Below, piece after piece: positions 21,250 through 32,064 of a stretch of DNA of 64,000 nucleotides; within the stretch, counting starts at the first letter, position 1; every line of letters starts with the position of its first letter. The position numbers and the translations under genes are program-made. This DNA is from Pyrenula massariospora. Taxonomy: Eukaryota > Ascomycota > Eurotiomycetes > Pyrenulales > Pyrenulaceae. The stretch spans positions 434,001 through 498,000 of the forward strand of contig JAGFMI010000017.1 of assembly GCA_021030905.1 (NCBI GenBank), written 5' to 3'. The notes under the pieces were generated by a model, which saw only the letters and a list, made by a program, of their open reading frames with translations, made no database searches and was not told the origin of the DNA.

Positions 21250-24200
21250 CTAAGAGGCAGCAAGCGCAGCCACAACACCACCATCCTTTAGCACAAGCTG
21301 CACCAAGCTCACCACCGCCTTCAGATTCTCCTCGTACAGTGCCCCCTTAGTCGTCGCGCTCTCCATCTTCAGCGGCGGCGGAGCCTTATCCATGAGTTCC
21401 AGCGGGAGCTTCTGGCGCAGCTCGTTGTACAGCGAGCATGGCTTTTTCTCCTCGGCCGCGCGCTCATCCGCCGTCAAATTCGTCCTGCGCTGCATTTCCC
21501 GCCGTACGATAGCCAGCACGTCGACCAGGATGACAAGGTCCTGCCCTATTTTCCTGTCCTTCTCTTTGAGCTCGAGGAGCAGCTTCAGCGTGTTGCGCGC
21601 CGTGTTCAACTGAATCAAGTGCTCAGGGCGATTGCCCTGCGCCTTGGCCGTCTTAATTAGCAAGTCCACGTGGTTCATGAGGCCGGTCGAGTCGTGGAAA
21701 AGGGCCGTCGCCTTGAGCTGATCATTGAGCTCGGCCAAGTCTAGCATGTCATTACGCAGCGTCTCCTGCCGCTGAAGATAATCGTCCAGAAGCTTGATGA
21801 GGAGCCCTTCTTGGGTATTGTTGATCTCGTTCCATCTCTGGATCAATTCGTGTGGCGTGATCATCTCGGTCTTTTCCTCAGCGTAGATGATGAATTTGGC
21901 GTTCTTGTGGTTGGTCCAATGGCACTTCCTGGGACATATCGTGCATTGCCCGTTCGTCATGGCGATACATTCGGCTTTTTGATTGTCGTCCCCGTAGTCG
22001 CAGATCTCGTGACAGGTGAAGTTGCAAGCAATGCATAGAGTGGTGTGCTTGCCATTTGGAACCGGCTTAGGAGATGCAACGATGTACTTGTGTACAACCT
22101 TCTGATCAGGAGCAGCCCCAATGGCAGTGGCCAGAGTAGTCAGCTGCGCGATGATGTACTGTGCATCGGTCGCGGTCTTGAAAATCTTCTTCTCGGCAAG
22201 CTGACATTTTTCCTCAAGCTTCATACGTTTTTTGGTCACCTCAGCGCTGCCCTTTGTTGGCACAGGCGTCATTTTCAGGAGCATCGACTGCAGATTGAAC
22301 TGGCCTCTGACCGACTCGATCCACTGATCTCGGGTCTTCGCATCGATGTCATTGCCTTCCAGATCAAGCGTGAAAGCCGAATTATTAACAGAAACCTCGC
22401 CATTGTCGACTGGCCACTTAAGTCCATCGAGGGTGTCGTGAGCAAGCACCTTGCCGCCATCGCTAAATGTATAGAGTGTACGAAGGCATTTCTGGACATC
22501 TTTTGCAAAGAGAGAGAAGATGTATGTGGAGACAGGGCTGAGCATAGTCGCGCGTACCTCGTCAGCCTTGCAGACAAAGATAATGCTGTTGACGTGATTG
22601 ACAGTGCCAAAGAACTCGGACATGGCTGCAGTGACAAACGCGTCGCGCGCGACCCCTCGAGAATCTCCATATCCGGGTGTGTCAACAATCAACATCGTCT
22701 TTCCCTCAAAAACAGGCGCGAGTGGCCGGATGCGGAAGCAGGTGACCAGTTGCGTGACCGAGTCGGCTTGTTTCGCACCACGATCATCGATAAGGAGAAT
22801 GCGGGCAGGGTCGTCCACCTCGCCGCCGAGAAGATATGACACGAAGGCATTGATCTGGGTACTCTTGCCGGCTCCGCTAGGACCAGTGAATACAGCCACC
22901 ACAGTCTTGTCAATTTGATCTAGCGGTGGGACCTTGATCTCCGACTTGTACTCCGTAGCAACGTCGACAATACGAACCGCAATCTCGTCGGCAAACTCTT
23001 GAACATTGGTTTTTCGTCTCAAATACTCGCTGTTACCAAGGAAGATAGTTTTTCTGCCACTGTCAAAGTCCCATGGCTTGTCACCCTGGGAACTGGGCTT
23101 TGCGGTAAGTACATCCTTATTCTTGGTGAAGAAATCTAACATATTGCGAGCCTCGGACATGCGTTTTTCCGTGCGTTTAACAGCGGCGATACTCCAAGGT
23201 GATATCCCTACAAAGGTTTGAAAGCTAACTGCTACTTCGTAGTCGCAGTCATCAGATAGGGGGTCGAGTGTGACCCTATTGTCAGCAGCGTCACACCCGA
23301 CTTCTCGGAACATTTCGTTTTCGTTGGCACGAGGGAAGGGACCGTCCTTCTTGGGATTGAGAACACGGCGGTACCTGACAGCAAATCCGGTCGTAGGGAT
23401 TGCAAGCTCTTCATCTTCTTCGCGTTCTGAAGACCAAGTCACAGCAAAAATCTGACCTTTCACGGTAATTTTCGGCGCAGGAGGTGCCTTTGGAAGCATT
23501 CCAGTAACAATTGAGAGCTTGCCTCCTTGTTCCATCACTATATCGCCGATGCGAGTCTTAACCTTCTTTCCGTTACGCAATGCTACGTTAATGCTTGCAA
23601 CCCCAAAAGAAACGTTGACTCCAGGGATTGCCAGCTTGCGTTGTTGGCGTAAGTCATCACACGATCGTCTCAAGCTGGCACGGGTTTGCTGGTCCTCGAA
23701 CCATTCCTCGACTGGGAAATCATCCTCTTCGTTAGAAGTTGAATTGTCGGAAGAAGTCGACTCAAGAGTTGTTTGGAGTTGATGCTTAGAGATGCCAATT
23801 GAACCGCCTCCAACCGACAGTAAGAGGCGAGGGAGCGCGTTGTCAACCAATGACCCAGATGGGAGCCCTCCTAGGTGATTCTCGAACTTGTCTGCCAATA
23901 AGGCAGCAACTGTTAGTCGAAGATTGTTGGCTTCGCCGAGCTTGGCATTGACAAATTGCTGCGCAATCTCGGTTCGGCGTGAGTAAAGGCCAACAGCCTT
24001 CTGAAGCTCGGCAATCTTCTCGTTTGCATTCGTATTACCATCTCGTAGTTGTGGCAACAATTGTCGTGCTTGCGTTGTGAACTCGGTCTCAGCCACAGAA
24101 AATGCAGCTTGGAAGTTCGAGATCTGCTTTCGGATCGTAGGAAATTGTTTTTGAAACACATCGTCTGTCGCAACGTCCTTCAGTGCCAGGATGGCATCGC

Positions 24201-25032
24201 TACCTGCCCTGAGAGCCCCAGCAGTCTTGTCGACGAGACCGGTGTCAAGGCTGCGAATTAACCGGTTTCCCTTGCTGTCGAGTAAGGAGAGCGGTAAAAG
24301 CTTGTACTTGAGCGTATTCATCTGCATTGCCAACTTTGACGGCATTTCTTTGGCAACTCGTTGGGCGTCTTCGAAATTGGCTACGTTCTCCGCCAGCGCG
24401 CCGCTATATGAGATCCTGACGTTTTCCATGAGCGACTTGCTTCCCTCCTTGAATTCCACTTTGGCACTTCCGCTGACTGGGATCGATACGACCTTGATCT
24501 TCAACTCGCCGGTGATCTCCCTGGCCTCGTCTTCTGATGAACAGGATCGGGCAAAAGTTAGGGTTGCACTTGCACCCTCGACCACTTCGGCGACAAAATG
24601 CGTGTATTGGGGGTTACCGAGGATCTTTTCGTATGTCATGTTTGATAATACCTCCATCGGTATGCGACGTGTTCTGCGCTCGATGATGCAAGAGACATTG
24701 AGCCGTGCCTCGTGCTTACTTGACTTCTTCTCGTTCAAGTACTTCGCTGACCCTTCGGCACTAAACATCTTGAGATCCAGAGCCAAAGAGCCCTCTATAC
24801 TGAGTGAATTGTCGTTTCGAGCCTCATCAAGCGAGTATGTGAACTTATATTCGGCGTTTTGGATCTTTTTGTCATCGATTTGCTGCACAGCATTCACATC
24901 TAAGTCCTTCCAAAGCGAAATGCCACCGAAGAACTGTGAGCTGCGCACATCATACAGCATCCCGAGTTGCACATTTTGCCCGAGAGCTGGCTGTAGAGGA
25001 AACGCCTCATTGGCATTATTTGCGTCACCCAT
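21250..25032 (-). CDS. Stonustoxin-like N-terminal domain fused to FN3 and AIG1/septin-like GTPase
   Basis: An uninterrupted 1260-residue frame starting at a clear ATG. The first ~330 residues (LGMLYDVRSSQFFGGISLW, then SCIIERRTRRI and GDANNANEAFPLQPALGQNVQLG) resemble the SNTX/MACPF-like N-terminal domain of stonustoxin-type proteins, found in many fungi and animals. A helical segment follows. A fibronectin-III-like region lies at about 515-630 (PAPKITVKGQIFAVTW... TGFAVRYRRV... DYEVAVSFQTFVGIS). The GTPase has Walker A GPSGAGKST at about 717, DTPGYGD at about 784 and CKADE at about 821. A Cys-rich segment (about 1000-1045: CIACNFTCHEICDYG... CTICPRKCHW) and a helical C-terminus end the protein. 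No intron, signal peptide or TM helix is seen. The family usually acts in recognition or membrane processes, but its role in fungi is not established. The frame looks whole. Confidence 0.8.
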   Translation of the reverse strand: MGDANNANEAFPLQPALGQNVQLGMLYDVRSSQFFGGISLWKDLDVNAVQQIDDKKIQNAEYKFTYSLDEARNDNSLSIEGSLALDLKMFSAEGSAKYLNEKKSSKHEARLNVSCIIERRTRRIPMEVLSNMTYEKILGNPQYTHFVAEVVEGASATLTFARSCSSEDEAREITGELKIKVVSIPVSGSAKVEFKEGSKSLMENVRISYSGALAENVANFEDAQRVAKEMPSKLAMQMNTLKYKLLPLSLLDSKGNRLIRSLDTGLVDKTAGALRAGSDAILALKDVATDDVFQKQFPTIRKQISNFQAAFSVAETEFTTQARQLLPQLRDGNTNANEKIAELQKAVGLYSRRTEIAQQFVNAKLGEANNLRLTVAALLADKFENHLGGLPSGSLVDNALPRLLLSVGGGSIGISKHQLQTTLESTSSDNSTSNEEDDFPVEEWFEDQQTRASLRRSCDDLRQQRKLAIPGVNVSFGVASINVALRNGKKVKTRIGDIVMEQGGKLSIVTGMLPKAPPAPKITVKGQIFAVTWSSEREEDEELAIPTTGFAVRYRRVLNPKKDGPFPRANENEMFREVGCDAADNRVTLDPLSDDCDYEVAVSFQTFVGISPWSIAAVKRTEKRMSEARNMLDFFTKNKDVLTAKPSSQGDKPWDFDSGRKTIFLGNSEYLRRKTNVQEFADEIAVRIVDVATEYKSEIKVPPLDQIDKTVVAVFTGPSGAGKSTQINAFVSYLLGGEVDDPARILLIDDRGAKQADSVTQLVTCFRIRPLAPVFEGKTMLIVDTPGYGDSRGVARDAFVTAAMSEFFGTVNHVNSIIFVCKADEVRATMLSPVSTYIFSLFAKDVQKCLRTLYTFSDGGKVLAHDTLDGLKWPVDNGEVSVNNSAFTLDLEGNDIDAKTRDQWIESVRGQFNLQSMLLKMTPVPTKGSAEVTKKRMKLEEKCQLAEKKIFKTATDAQYIIAQLTTLATAIGAAPDQKVVHKYIVASPKPVPNGKHTTLCIACNFTCHEICDYGDDNQKAECIAMTNGQCTICPRKCHWTNHKNAKFIIYAEEKTEMITPHELIQRWNEINNTQEGLLIKLLDDYLQRQETLRNDMLDLAELNDQLKATALFHDSTGLMNHVDLLIKTAKAQGNRPEHLIQLNTARNTLKLLLELKEKDRKIGQDLVILVDVLAIVRREMQRRTNLTADERAAEEKKPCSLYNELRQKLPLELMDKAPPPLKMESATTKGALYEENLKAVVSLVQLVLKDGGVVAALAAS

Positions 25033-26330
25033 TTTCTCCCTTGTTCGATCAATTGAGAAGTGTGGCTTTTGGGCCGACTGGATGTTTGGATGGATTTGAT
25101 GGGGTCAAGAGAGGGATTGAGGATATAAGAGGGACGCCTTTTGATGTGGTTTAATTGAGATCGAGATCAAGGGAAGGTGAGAGTTGAAGATCCCCCGGCG
25201 GGAAGAAGAGCAATTTATAACTTTTGGTAGGTGCCAAACTTCCGTTGAGTGTTGTCTAGAGAGCCAGCTTCAATCAGAAGCGCCATCTTGGCTCTGATGC
25301 TTCTAAAGTCGGATTTGTTGCCGTGTGCCCGAGGAAGCGCCTGCAAAGGACGCAAAGGGTTAGGTGGAAGTACGCACCTCAGAGCTGAATGTGTCAAGCT
25401 CAGCACCTACCAAGCGAGTCGAAATGGAAATCACTTACTCGGGCGCATTGGAACATTTCCCTAATTGGATCGAGCAGCCCACGATGGCGTGAGGAAAATC
25501 TAGAATATCTAACTTCGATAAGTTAGCTCCCAATATAAGCTTAAACCGATCCAATAAAGTGAAATGGTCCTTTTGCACCCGAGAAGGGGATATCCAGACT
25601 AAGCGTCTCTATCCAATGCGCAGGCATGACTGCCAATAGGTCTCGCCTGGACCTACACAGGGCTTGAAAGCTAGCCGATCCCCGCGCACGATGCTCTCTT
25701 GGTGTAGGAAGAGTGGCTGGCTGGGTGCAGACTGCAGAAATCTGGGTGGCAGTGCCGGATTTTCTACCTAGCAGTGTCCGTTCCATAGCATTTTTCCCGT
25801 CATGAGCAACTTTATACTTAGAGGTCGCTCTTATTCACCGCAAAAAGAAGGCCACGAAGCCGATCAGGCTGATCATGAGGACTGCAGAAGTCGATCGGTG
25901 ACCACATATTTGCTAGAAGAGTTTCATACCAACAAAGCAGTCGCGAGCCACCTATCATAGCTTAGATCAGTAGACACAAAAGATAAAAATTGCCTGCAAG
26001 TGGCAATTTGCTCGCGAGAGTCAGCATCAGACTTTCAACCCCAGTCTTCGCAATACCCAGAGCGACCGGCGGCGACCCCTGAAATGTGGAGAGCTGGAAG
26101 TGGGTCAAGCAATAAGTACGCGGAAAGGTAGTCTGGAATAGGTGGAGACTTGACTTCCTGTAAATTGGGTCCCAAAATCCTTTCGAGCAAGATCGATCGA
26201 CAAGATCGCTCGTTCCGTTCCGTTCTTAGTAGATTCAACGATTCTGTGGTCTGGACTCAATGTCTGTGGCGGATACAATCACACTGCAGCCAGCGGTCAG
26301 ATAGTCATGCGGGTTGACAACATGTTTTAC
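25033..26330. other. Upstream region of the stonustoxin-like gene and filler
   Basis: Promoter side of the large gene; a TATA-like ttatatcc sits about 90 bp upstream on its strand, near 25120. No other supported gene. Confidence 0.4.
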
Positions 26331-26616
26331 CACTCATCCGCCATTATCAGCCATCCGCCATTATCAGCCATCCGCCATTATCAGCCATCCGCCACCTCAA
26401 CCAAGATCAACGCGTTTCAACGCGTTCGACTTACTTTGAGCCTAACACCATATCCTGCAACGCTTCCAAAAGAAGGTCAATTATTTCTAGATACTGCTAC
26501 TATTCTAACGCATAGAAGTTTTCGCGTTAAAGAGCTTCAATTATATAGAGCAATTGTAAAAAGATGCGTCGCGATTTCAATTAAGGTGGCGAATGAGTGA
26601 TAGTGGCGGATGAGTG
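26331..26616. mobile_element. MITE-like element with repeated inverted termini
   Basis: A 286-bp block starts CACTCATCCGCCATTATCA and ends with its inverted counterpart (plus strand TGATAGTGGCGGATGAGTG, ending at 26616). The left end repeats a 17-bp unit, CATCCGCCATTATCAGC, three times. The right end has two variant copies of CACTCATCCGCC. No transposase is encoded inside. I could not find a clear target-site duplication, so the superfamily is open. It is a non-autonomous DNA-transposon candidate. Confidence 0.6.
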
Positions 26617-26883
26617 ATGGGACACGTTGGGCCTTTTTCAGACGTCAGGAGGTCCTTCAGCCAGCCACAGTAACAATCATAGAGGCAAGAAGCGGTCTAG
26701 ACTTACGTGAACTCAGCTCAAAAGAATCGCATTGAATCAGTCCCCTAGTGATATAGGATCTCATAGACATCTATAACTAGCACCATCTAGCCCTGAGTCT
26801 CGTGCATCTTGACCTACCGGAACCTTTACTCGATCGTTCTCGCTCGTGTCTAACGCAGTATATATCGTTCGCCCTGTATAACA
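26617..26883. promoter_or_regulatory. Upstream region with TATA-like signal
   Basis: A tatatat stretch near 26858-26866 precedes the ATG at 26884, consistent with a former or present promoter for the frame at 26884. Confidence 0.3.
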
Positions 26884-27657
26884 ATGGTTTCCTGGCCGAT
26901 ATTGCTCAGCCTTGGCTTTCTCACGGCCGGCCTCACGATAGGAGCTCCCCACTATGAGATCGAGGATTCAATGAATGCATCCAGCATTGCTGGCTTTCTG
27001 CCCCCGGCTATGAGATTATTGGATATCGAACAGTGCATAAAGCTAGTGCCGCTGGGTCTTGGAAGGGCGCATATAACTCGGCAAGCAGTGCTGACCACAC
27101 AGGCCAGATTTCAGACACTAGCTGATAAATACAATAATACTGGGACGATCACTGATGACAAGAGTCTCATCGGTACCCAAATTAGGCTCAGAACATACGC
27201 CCACTCATACCTCGGTAATTAGCCAAGGAATGACGACTCGTAGTACTGTATCATTGCCTACAAGAGCACGCCCCTTGATGCTTTGGGGAAAGTCTGGATA
27301 CTCAAGCAGTGTAGTGAAGACAAGCTGTGGTCGTCGACAGGAGATCAGATTCCCAACTACATCAGAAAGCTTCGCAACACATACGACCCGTCGGGAGTTT
27401 TCCGTATGTTGTTGATCGACACGCTGGTAAACCCTACTCAAGTTCAAATGGTGATTTCATCTCAAGCTGTAAACGTGACCGGTGGCGGATTAGATAGTAA
27501 AGCAGCATGTCTCGCGCGAAAATCAACTCGGAGTTATCTACCTACTGAATGGCGCCCAATCAATTATCAGAAAGCAAAAAATACTTTAGGAGCAATTCGG
27601 GGAAGCCCACCCGGACCCGGATTACAAGGACAGACGCCACTTCAACTGGAACTTTAG
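26884..27657 (+). pseudogene. Relic of a secreted protein gene, possibly FAD-linked oxidase
   Basis: The 5' frame (26884-27222) encodes a signal-peptide-like start (MVSWPILLSLGFLTAGLTIG) and about 90 further residues of unknown family. A second frame (about 27244-27657) carries NYIRKLRNTYDPSGVF, which resembles the C-terminal end of berberine-bridge-type FAD oxidases (a KYDPxGVF-like element). The central FAD-binding part is missing, and I found no intron of normal size joining the frames: the best GT...AG pair is about 30 nt. It may be a gene with a large internal deletion, or two unrelated pieces. The FAD-oxidase guess rests on one short motif. Confidence 0.3.
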
Positions 27658-30535
27658 TGAAATAGGCTGGAATGGGTGACCGTATGGGTCAGACAGGGTG
27701 AGGAATGATCAGGTGGACGAGGCCCTCGTTCGCCTGTTGTCTTACGGCTTGAACATCTGGGTACTGGTATAATGTAGACACACATCAGTTTAGACATAAA
27801 CCAGCGTGTCCTTTCTGTTTGTCACGGAATCAACATTCGGCAGGGAGGACGTCTGTTTTCTGGTGGTAGGGAGCTCAGAAAGGCTAGATGGAGCCTTGAG
27901 AGGTCATATGATAGCTGCCTGTGTCACTTGCGGTTATGCAATTGCGATTGATCATTATTGTGCCAGTAGATGACCATACAGAAGGGGATTTCTGTCGAAA
28001 AGAGATGGAGACTTTGATCGACGCGCCTCTTTGGAAGTGGTGACTTCTTGAGTCAAATCATTACTAACTTGACTGACATCGCGCAGTACACAATACAAGC
28101 ATCATCTTTCGGATAGCGGTGTAAATTCTTGAACCGGAAGTCAGTGCTGTCACCACGGTACGCCATGCATGAAAGCCATGTCGGAAAGATGATCACTGTA
28201 GAGCTGCAACATCTCGATCCCATACGAGATGTACCTTGAAACAGGCTTTTGAGATCAGTAAATCTCTTCATCGCCTGTTCGAAGAGCGGTCTGGCATAAT
28301 CAATCCATTTCCTCAACCATAGCCGCGACGTGTCCGCCACCTGATCAAGATAATCAGGGAAAAAGTCCTCCCATATCGCTACAATACCGATAGCCCGGAA
28401 CAGGCGTTGTTCGATATTCTGCAGTTCCCTGCGAACGGAATCGATGGTGTCCTAGAGACGGCTGTTGACTTCAGGATGCTTTAGGTACTTGAAGACTCCT
28501 ATTGCCTATTGGAAAGCTCGTTCGTTAGCATTGTGACGCTCTAATATAACCTTAATCTTATGGGTGACCGGACGTGGGAACACAATAAAACTTATGGGGT
28601 AAACATTGTGCATACATCTCTGAGATAAGTGAGAAATCCCGTGTCACTATGATCCAATTGATCTGGTGGATAGCCCATCATAGTTTGGGTTGCTCTGTTA
28701 ACTTTCGCATTCCGGTCATCCAAAGAAACTGGATTAATGTTGGCCTACAAGTTCTTCTTAATATAGTTGAGACTTTTTTTGCACACGATAAGCTTTGTAC
28801 GGTTAGTTGCTTGCCCAAGTACTTCTGCGATACGTTGACTAGGTATGGCGAGATCTTTGTTACCGCTGCCAACTGTACCAATCGGCGTCGTGAGGGAAGA
28901 AGCATCCCAGTCAAATTTGAAAAAGTCACTGTTGATGAGTGTAGACCGGGTGTCAGCTACATAAGTGCAATGAAACCTTCTCGTATATGATCAAGAGATC
29001 ATTCTAGTCAAAAAATGAAAATATCGGCTGTCGTGTTAAAATTTAGGTAAAACCCCCAGGTAATTGGTACATCTCAAAAAAAATTGAAAACAATAACAAG
29101 GGTTGTGCTGTTCCGGACGAAGCATTTCTGGCTGTCTGTGGTGTATGCAAAATTTGCAGTTGCTTGAGGTTGAGCTGCCACAATTATCTCGATCTTAAGG
29201 GGAACGTGGTCAGGTATGGAGGACTTTGCTGGTAAGTTTTGTCGACCCAGAAGGCCGGCCCTTGTCATGAATTGACCAGGATGACATTCGTCAACACAAA
29301 AGCAGAATGAAAATAGCTCGATCGCACAGGATTCGAAGTTTACGAGTCTACTCCTACAAACGACCGTCACCCGACCATCAGTACTACAATTCGGTGACTG
29401 TTCTCCATGTCTGGTAACTGACGCTAGCCTACATACGCTCTAGCGCGTCGGGCCAATGCCGGCTTCTTGGATCTGGCCATTGCGCTTGTATCTGCCGCAG
29501 CTGGACATGATACCAGCTTTCTCCCTTACAGAGATAATGCTTCACACAAATCTTACCGACTCTTTCCACGTCTCGCAAATGCGACATCTGTCATTATATA
29601 ACCCTAATTACAACCAATTCAGCCATTTGTGATTCCAACCAACCGGGAGGCGGTGTCGCGGAAAATCCTCTTATGGTAAGCCATTGAAGCCAAGATCGAT
29701 AAACACAAAATATCTTTCAAAGTGGAGAGTAATTGTGATCGATGATGACCTTAATGAACATTCGCATGCGTTCCAACTACATTGACTCTTATATATTGTC
29801 TACATGGTCTAGTGTTTGATCTGGATGATCGTTGTCATCTCTATCTGGGATCGCACGGTTCAAGTTGGATTGGTGTAGCAGTTCCGAGAAGAAAGTAAAA
29901 ATGGACAGGGCCTTTTACGGCAAGATGAACGATATTTCCGATCCAGGATATAATAAGTTAACAACACTTTCGTGCACCTAATGTTATGGCAATCCTACCA
30001 AATTTGGCATCCACCGTGTCGGAACCTCTAAACACTTAGCGCTACCATGTCCATCCCGGAGCCTTCCTTCGCGCTAAAGCTGTACCAAAAAACTTGAAGC
30101 ACGCAAAGCCTTGCCAACACCGTCTCCTAACAGTGATATTGTATATTGTCGTTTGCCTCCATTCATCACTGTTGCTGTATTGGTCCGTTGTGGATTCAGC
30201 CCTTATTCGACGCGTGTTTTTCCCTTACAAGCTAGTTACTTCTCGACTTTTTTTTGCCAAAAAGCGAAGCATACACATTGCTTGTGTTGCCAATCGTCTC
30301 ATAAGCGTCTGTAGATTTGGGCTTTCGAGTATTAGGATTTATTGGGGTTTAGGCCTCGTCTTGTCTCGCAACCTTTTAGAGAATCTGAGAAGTATAGGAT
30401 CCTATAAATTTTACTCCTCTAGCTTCGGTATTAACTTTATCGATTATCAACTTCCCAACTGAGTTATCATTGTCATCCCGAACTACTGCTAGATGAGAAT
30501 CTCATTTACCCATTCATACTTTGTTATTTGACCTT
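27658..30535. other. 2.9-kb gene-poor region with decayed coding remnants
   Basis: Mostly non-coding. The minus-strand remnant at 28053-28530 is listed separately. A second weak minus-strand remnant lies at about 28678-28929. A TATA-like tataaattt near 30402-30410 precedes the protease gene. Confidence 0.4.
28053..28530 (-). pseudogene. Unassigned decayed coding remnant
   Basis: Protein-like, amphipathic sequence (RRELQNIEQRLFRAIGIVAIW, and LWLRKWIDYARPLFEQAMKR) runs on the minus strand. It resembles in feel the helical C-terminal regions of large secreted fungal chitinase-type proteins, but I cannot name a family with confidence. It looks broken, with at least one or two interruptions, and lacks any recognisable catalytic domain. 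It is best treated as a fossil. Confidence 0.35.
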
Positions 30536-31730
30536 ATGATGGCAAGATCTTCATTGTCGCTCATCTTGCTGGCCATTTCGCTTGCCTTTGCAGGTCCAGC
30601 GAAAACCGAAGAAACCGATACTAATCCTCTGGGCTTTGTGGAACCTCCTTCAATTACCTCTCCCTTACCCCCTGGCAACGCCTCATTGGGCACTACTGTC
30701 GGGAGTTCGACATTTGAGTGGAAGATCTGGGGAAAATGTGATGACGCGTCCAAGCAAGCTGTCACTCAAGCCTGGGAGGAATCGAAGCAATTGTCGGATG
30801 CGCTTGCCAAGTGGAAGCCTAAGGGCCAGTATCAAGCAGCTATGGATATGTACATTGGGACTCGATCAACGTACAAAGATTTCTGGTATGATTTTCCTGC
30901 GCTAATTCAAGGTAAGTGCAGTGGACTGTTCGAGGAGACAGACAATTGAAGTTGCTGGGCTTCAGACTGATGAGCGGTGTCTAGAAACTATTCACAGACA
31001 TCAAGGCCTTTATGATGGCAAGTCGTCAGATGGTAACGCACACCTTTGGGTCTACTGCAACGAAGACAGTACATGGTACAAACAATGCACGGAAACAGAC
31101 ACCGTGGCTCTTTTCGCGTACGAGGGGGAAGCTACCTTTTCGCACAACTGGTATATCACGTTCTGTCCAGCTTTTTTCAAAGACGGAATCGATTTCAACA
31201 GAAAATCCATCTACATCAGCATCAATCACCAAGATCCCTCCATCATGGAGACCATCACTGGCCCTCCTTACCTCGCAGCCTCTATCTTTTTCCACGAGAC
31301 AATGCACATGACGAACCTGGTCACCTCGTTCCGGACCACCGACTACGCATACGAGACGGATGAGATCTATGACCTCGCAAAGAAGAGCAACGCCGACGTC
31401 GCTCTCCGCAACGCCGAGTCGTGGGTAGTGACCGCGGAGGCCATCTGGGCGCAGACACACTTCGCTCTGCCCGAGCCTCCGGTCCCCGAAAAATACCTTG
31501 CTGGCCGCGTAGACGCCGGTAATAACGGGACAAATGACACTGTTGCTAAAGAAGTAGTCTATGTCACCTCGGGAGCCTTTATACCCGAAGGCGCATTTCC
31601 GGTCCCGTCCGGCCATGACTACTACGTCGACCCTTCGCTTTGGCAGGTCTACGTACCGGGCAAGGGCCTCACGCCGCTGAGCACCGGCCCCTTTACACCC
31701 CCAAACTCGCCGGCCAGAGCGAAACCGTAG
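30536..31730 (+). CDS. Secreted aspzincin-like (M35-related) metalloprotease
   Basis: The start MMARSSLSLILLAISLAFAG is a good signal peptide, so this protein is probably secreted. Two exons, 30536-30911 and 30952-31730, join over a 40-nt intron (gtaagt...gaag), giving 384 residues. The short intron is the only one that keeps frame. The zinc motif is HETMH at about residues 240-244. It is followed 12 residues later by TTDYAYE, close to the GTxDxxYG element that supplies the third ligand (Asp256) in deuterolysin-type aspzincins, with both glycines replaced. Other features fit the fungal family: DDASKQAVTQAWEESKQL near the N-terminus, WYITFCPAFF before the active site, and ALRNAESWVVTAEAIWAQ after it. 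It probably digests extracellular protein; the substrate is unknown. A TATA-like element lies near 30402. Confidence 0.75.
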
Positions 31731-32064
31731 CTTGCTGGTTGAGACAAAGGACCATGTTCAGGCTGCTAGCCTTAGACTTAGCTGAAGGTGGTACGAATGG
31801 GCTCGTTAGTGTATTCATTATACCTCCGAGGCAGAAAAATGCCTACAAAGCTAAACCATTTCAATCCACGCAGCAACATCCGATCGTGCCGGGAGAGCTA
31901 TGTTTCCTCTCCTGAGTAGTTGAAAGTCATTCCATGCCCCATGATCTTCTCATCAGAAAAAGGGGTATATATCTACACATCCAAACCAGAGGTCTGCACA
32001 ACGCATTAAGCGACTCTACCAAGACCCTCTCCCTTCCCCAATCCCCCACCCAACCGCCATATCA
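31731..32064. other. Convergent 3' flank
   Basis: Short gap between the 3' ends of the protease gene and the ING gene, which converge. Nothing else is seen. Confidence 0.4.

Noticed and set aside
22045-22839. 264-codon plus-strand ORF
   Set aside because: Lies entirely antisense to the GTPase part of the large fusion gene and has no domain character.
24191-25099. 302-codon plus-strand ORF
   Set aside because: Antisense shadow of the stonustoxin-like region; Ser/Leu/Ala-rich composition follows from the opposite strand.
30094-30462. 122-codon plus-strand ORF with hydrophobic stretches
   Set aside because: Lies in the protease upstream region; no signal or TM arrangement that looks selected, and it starts in AT-rich sequence.
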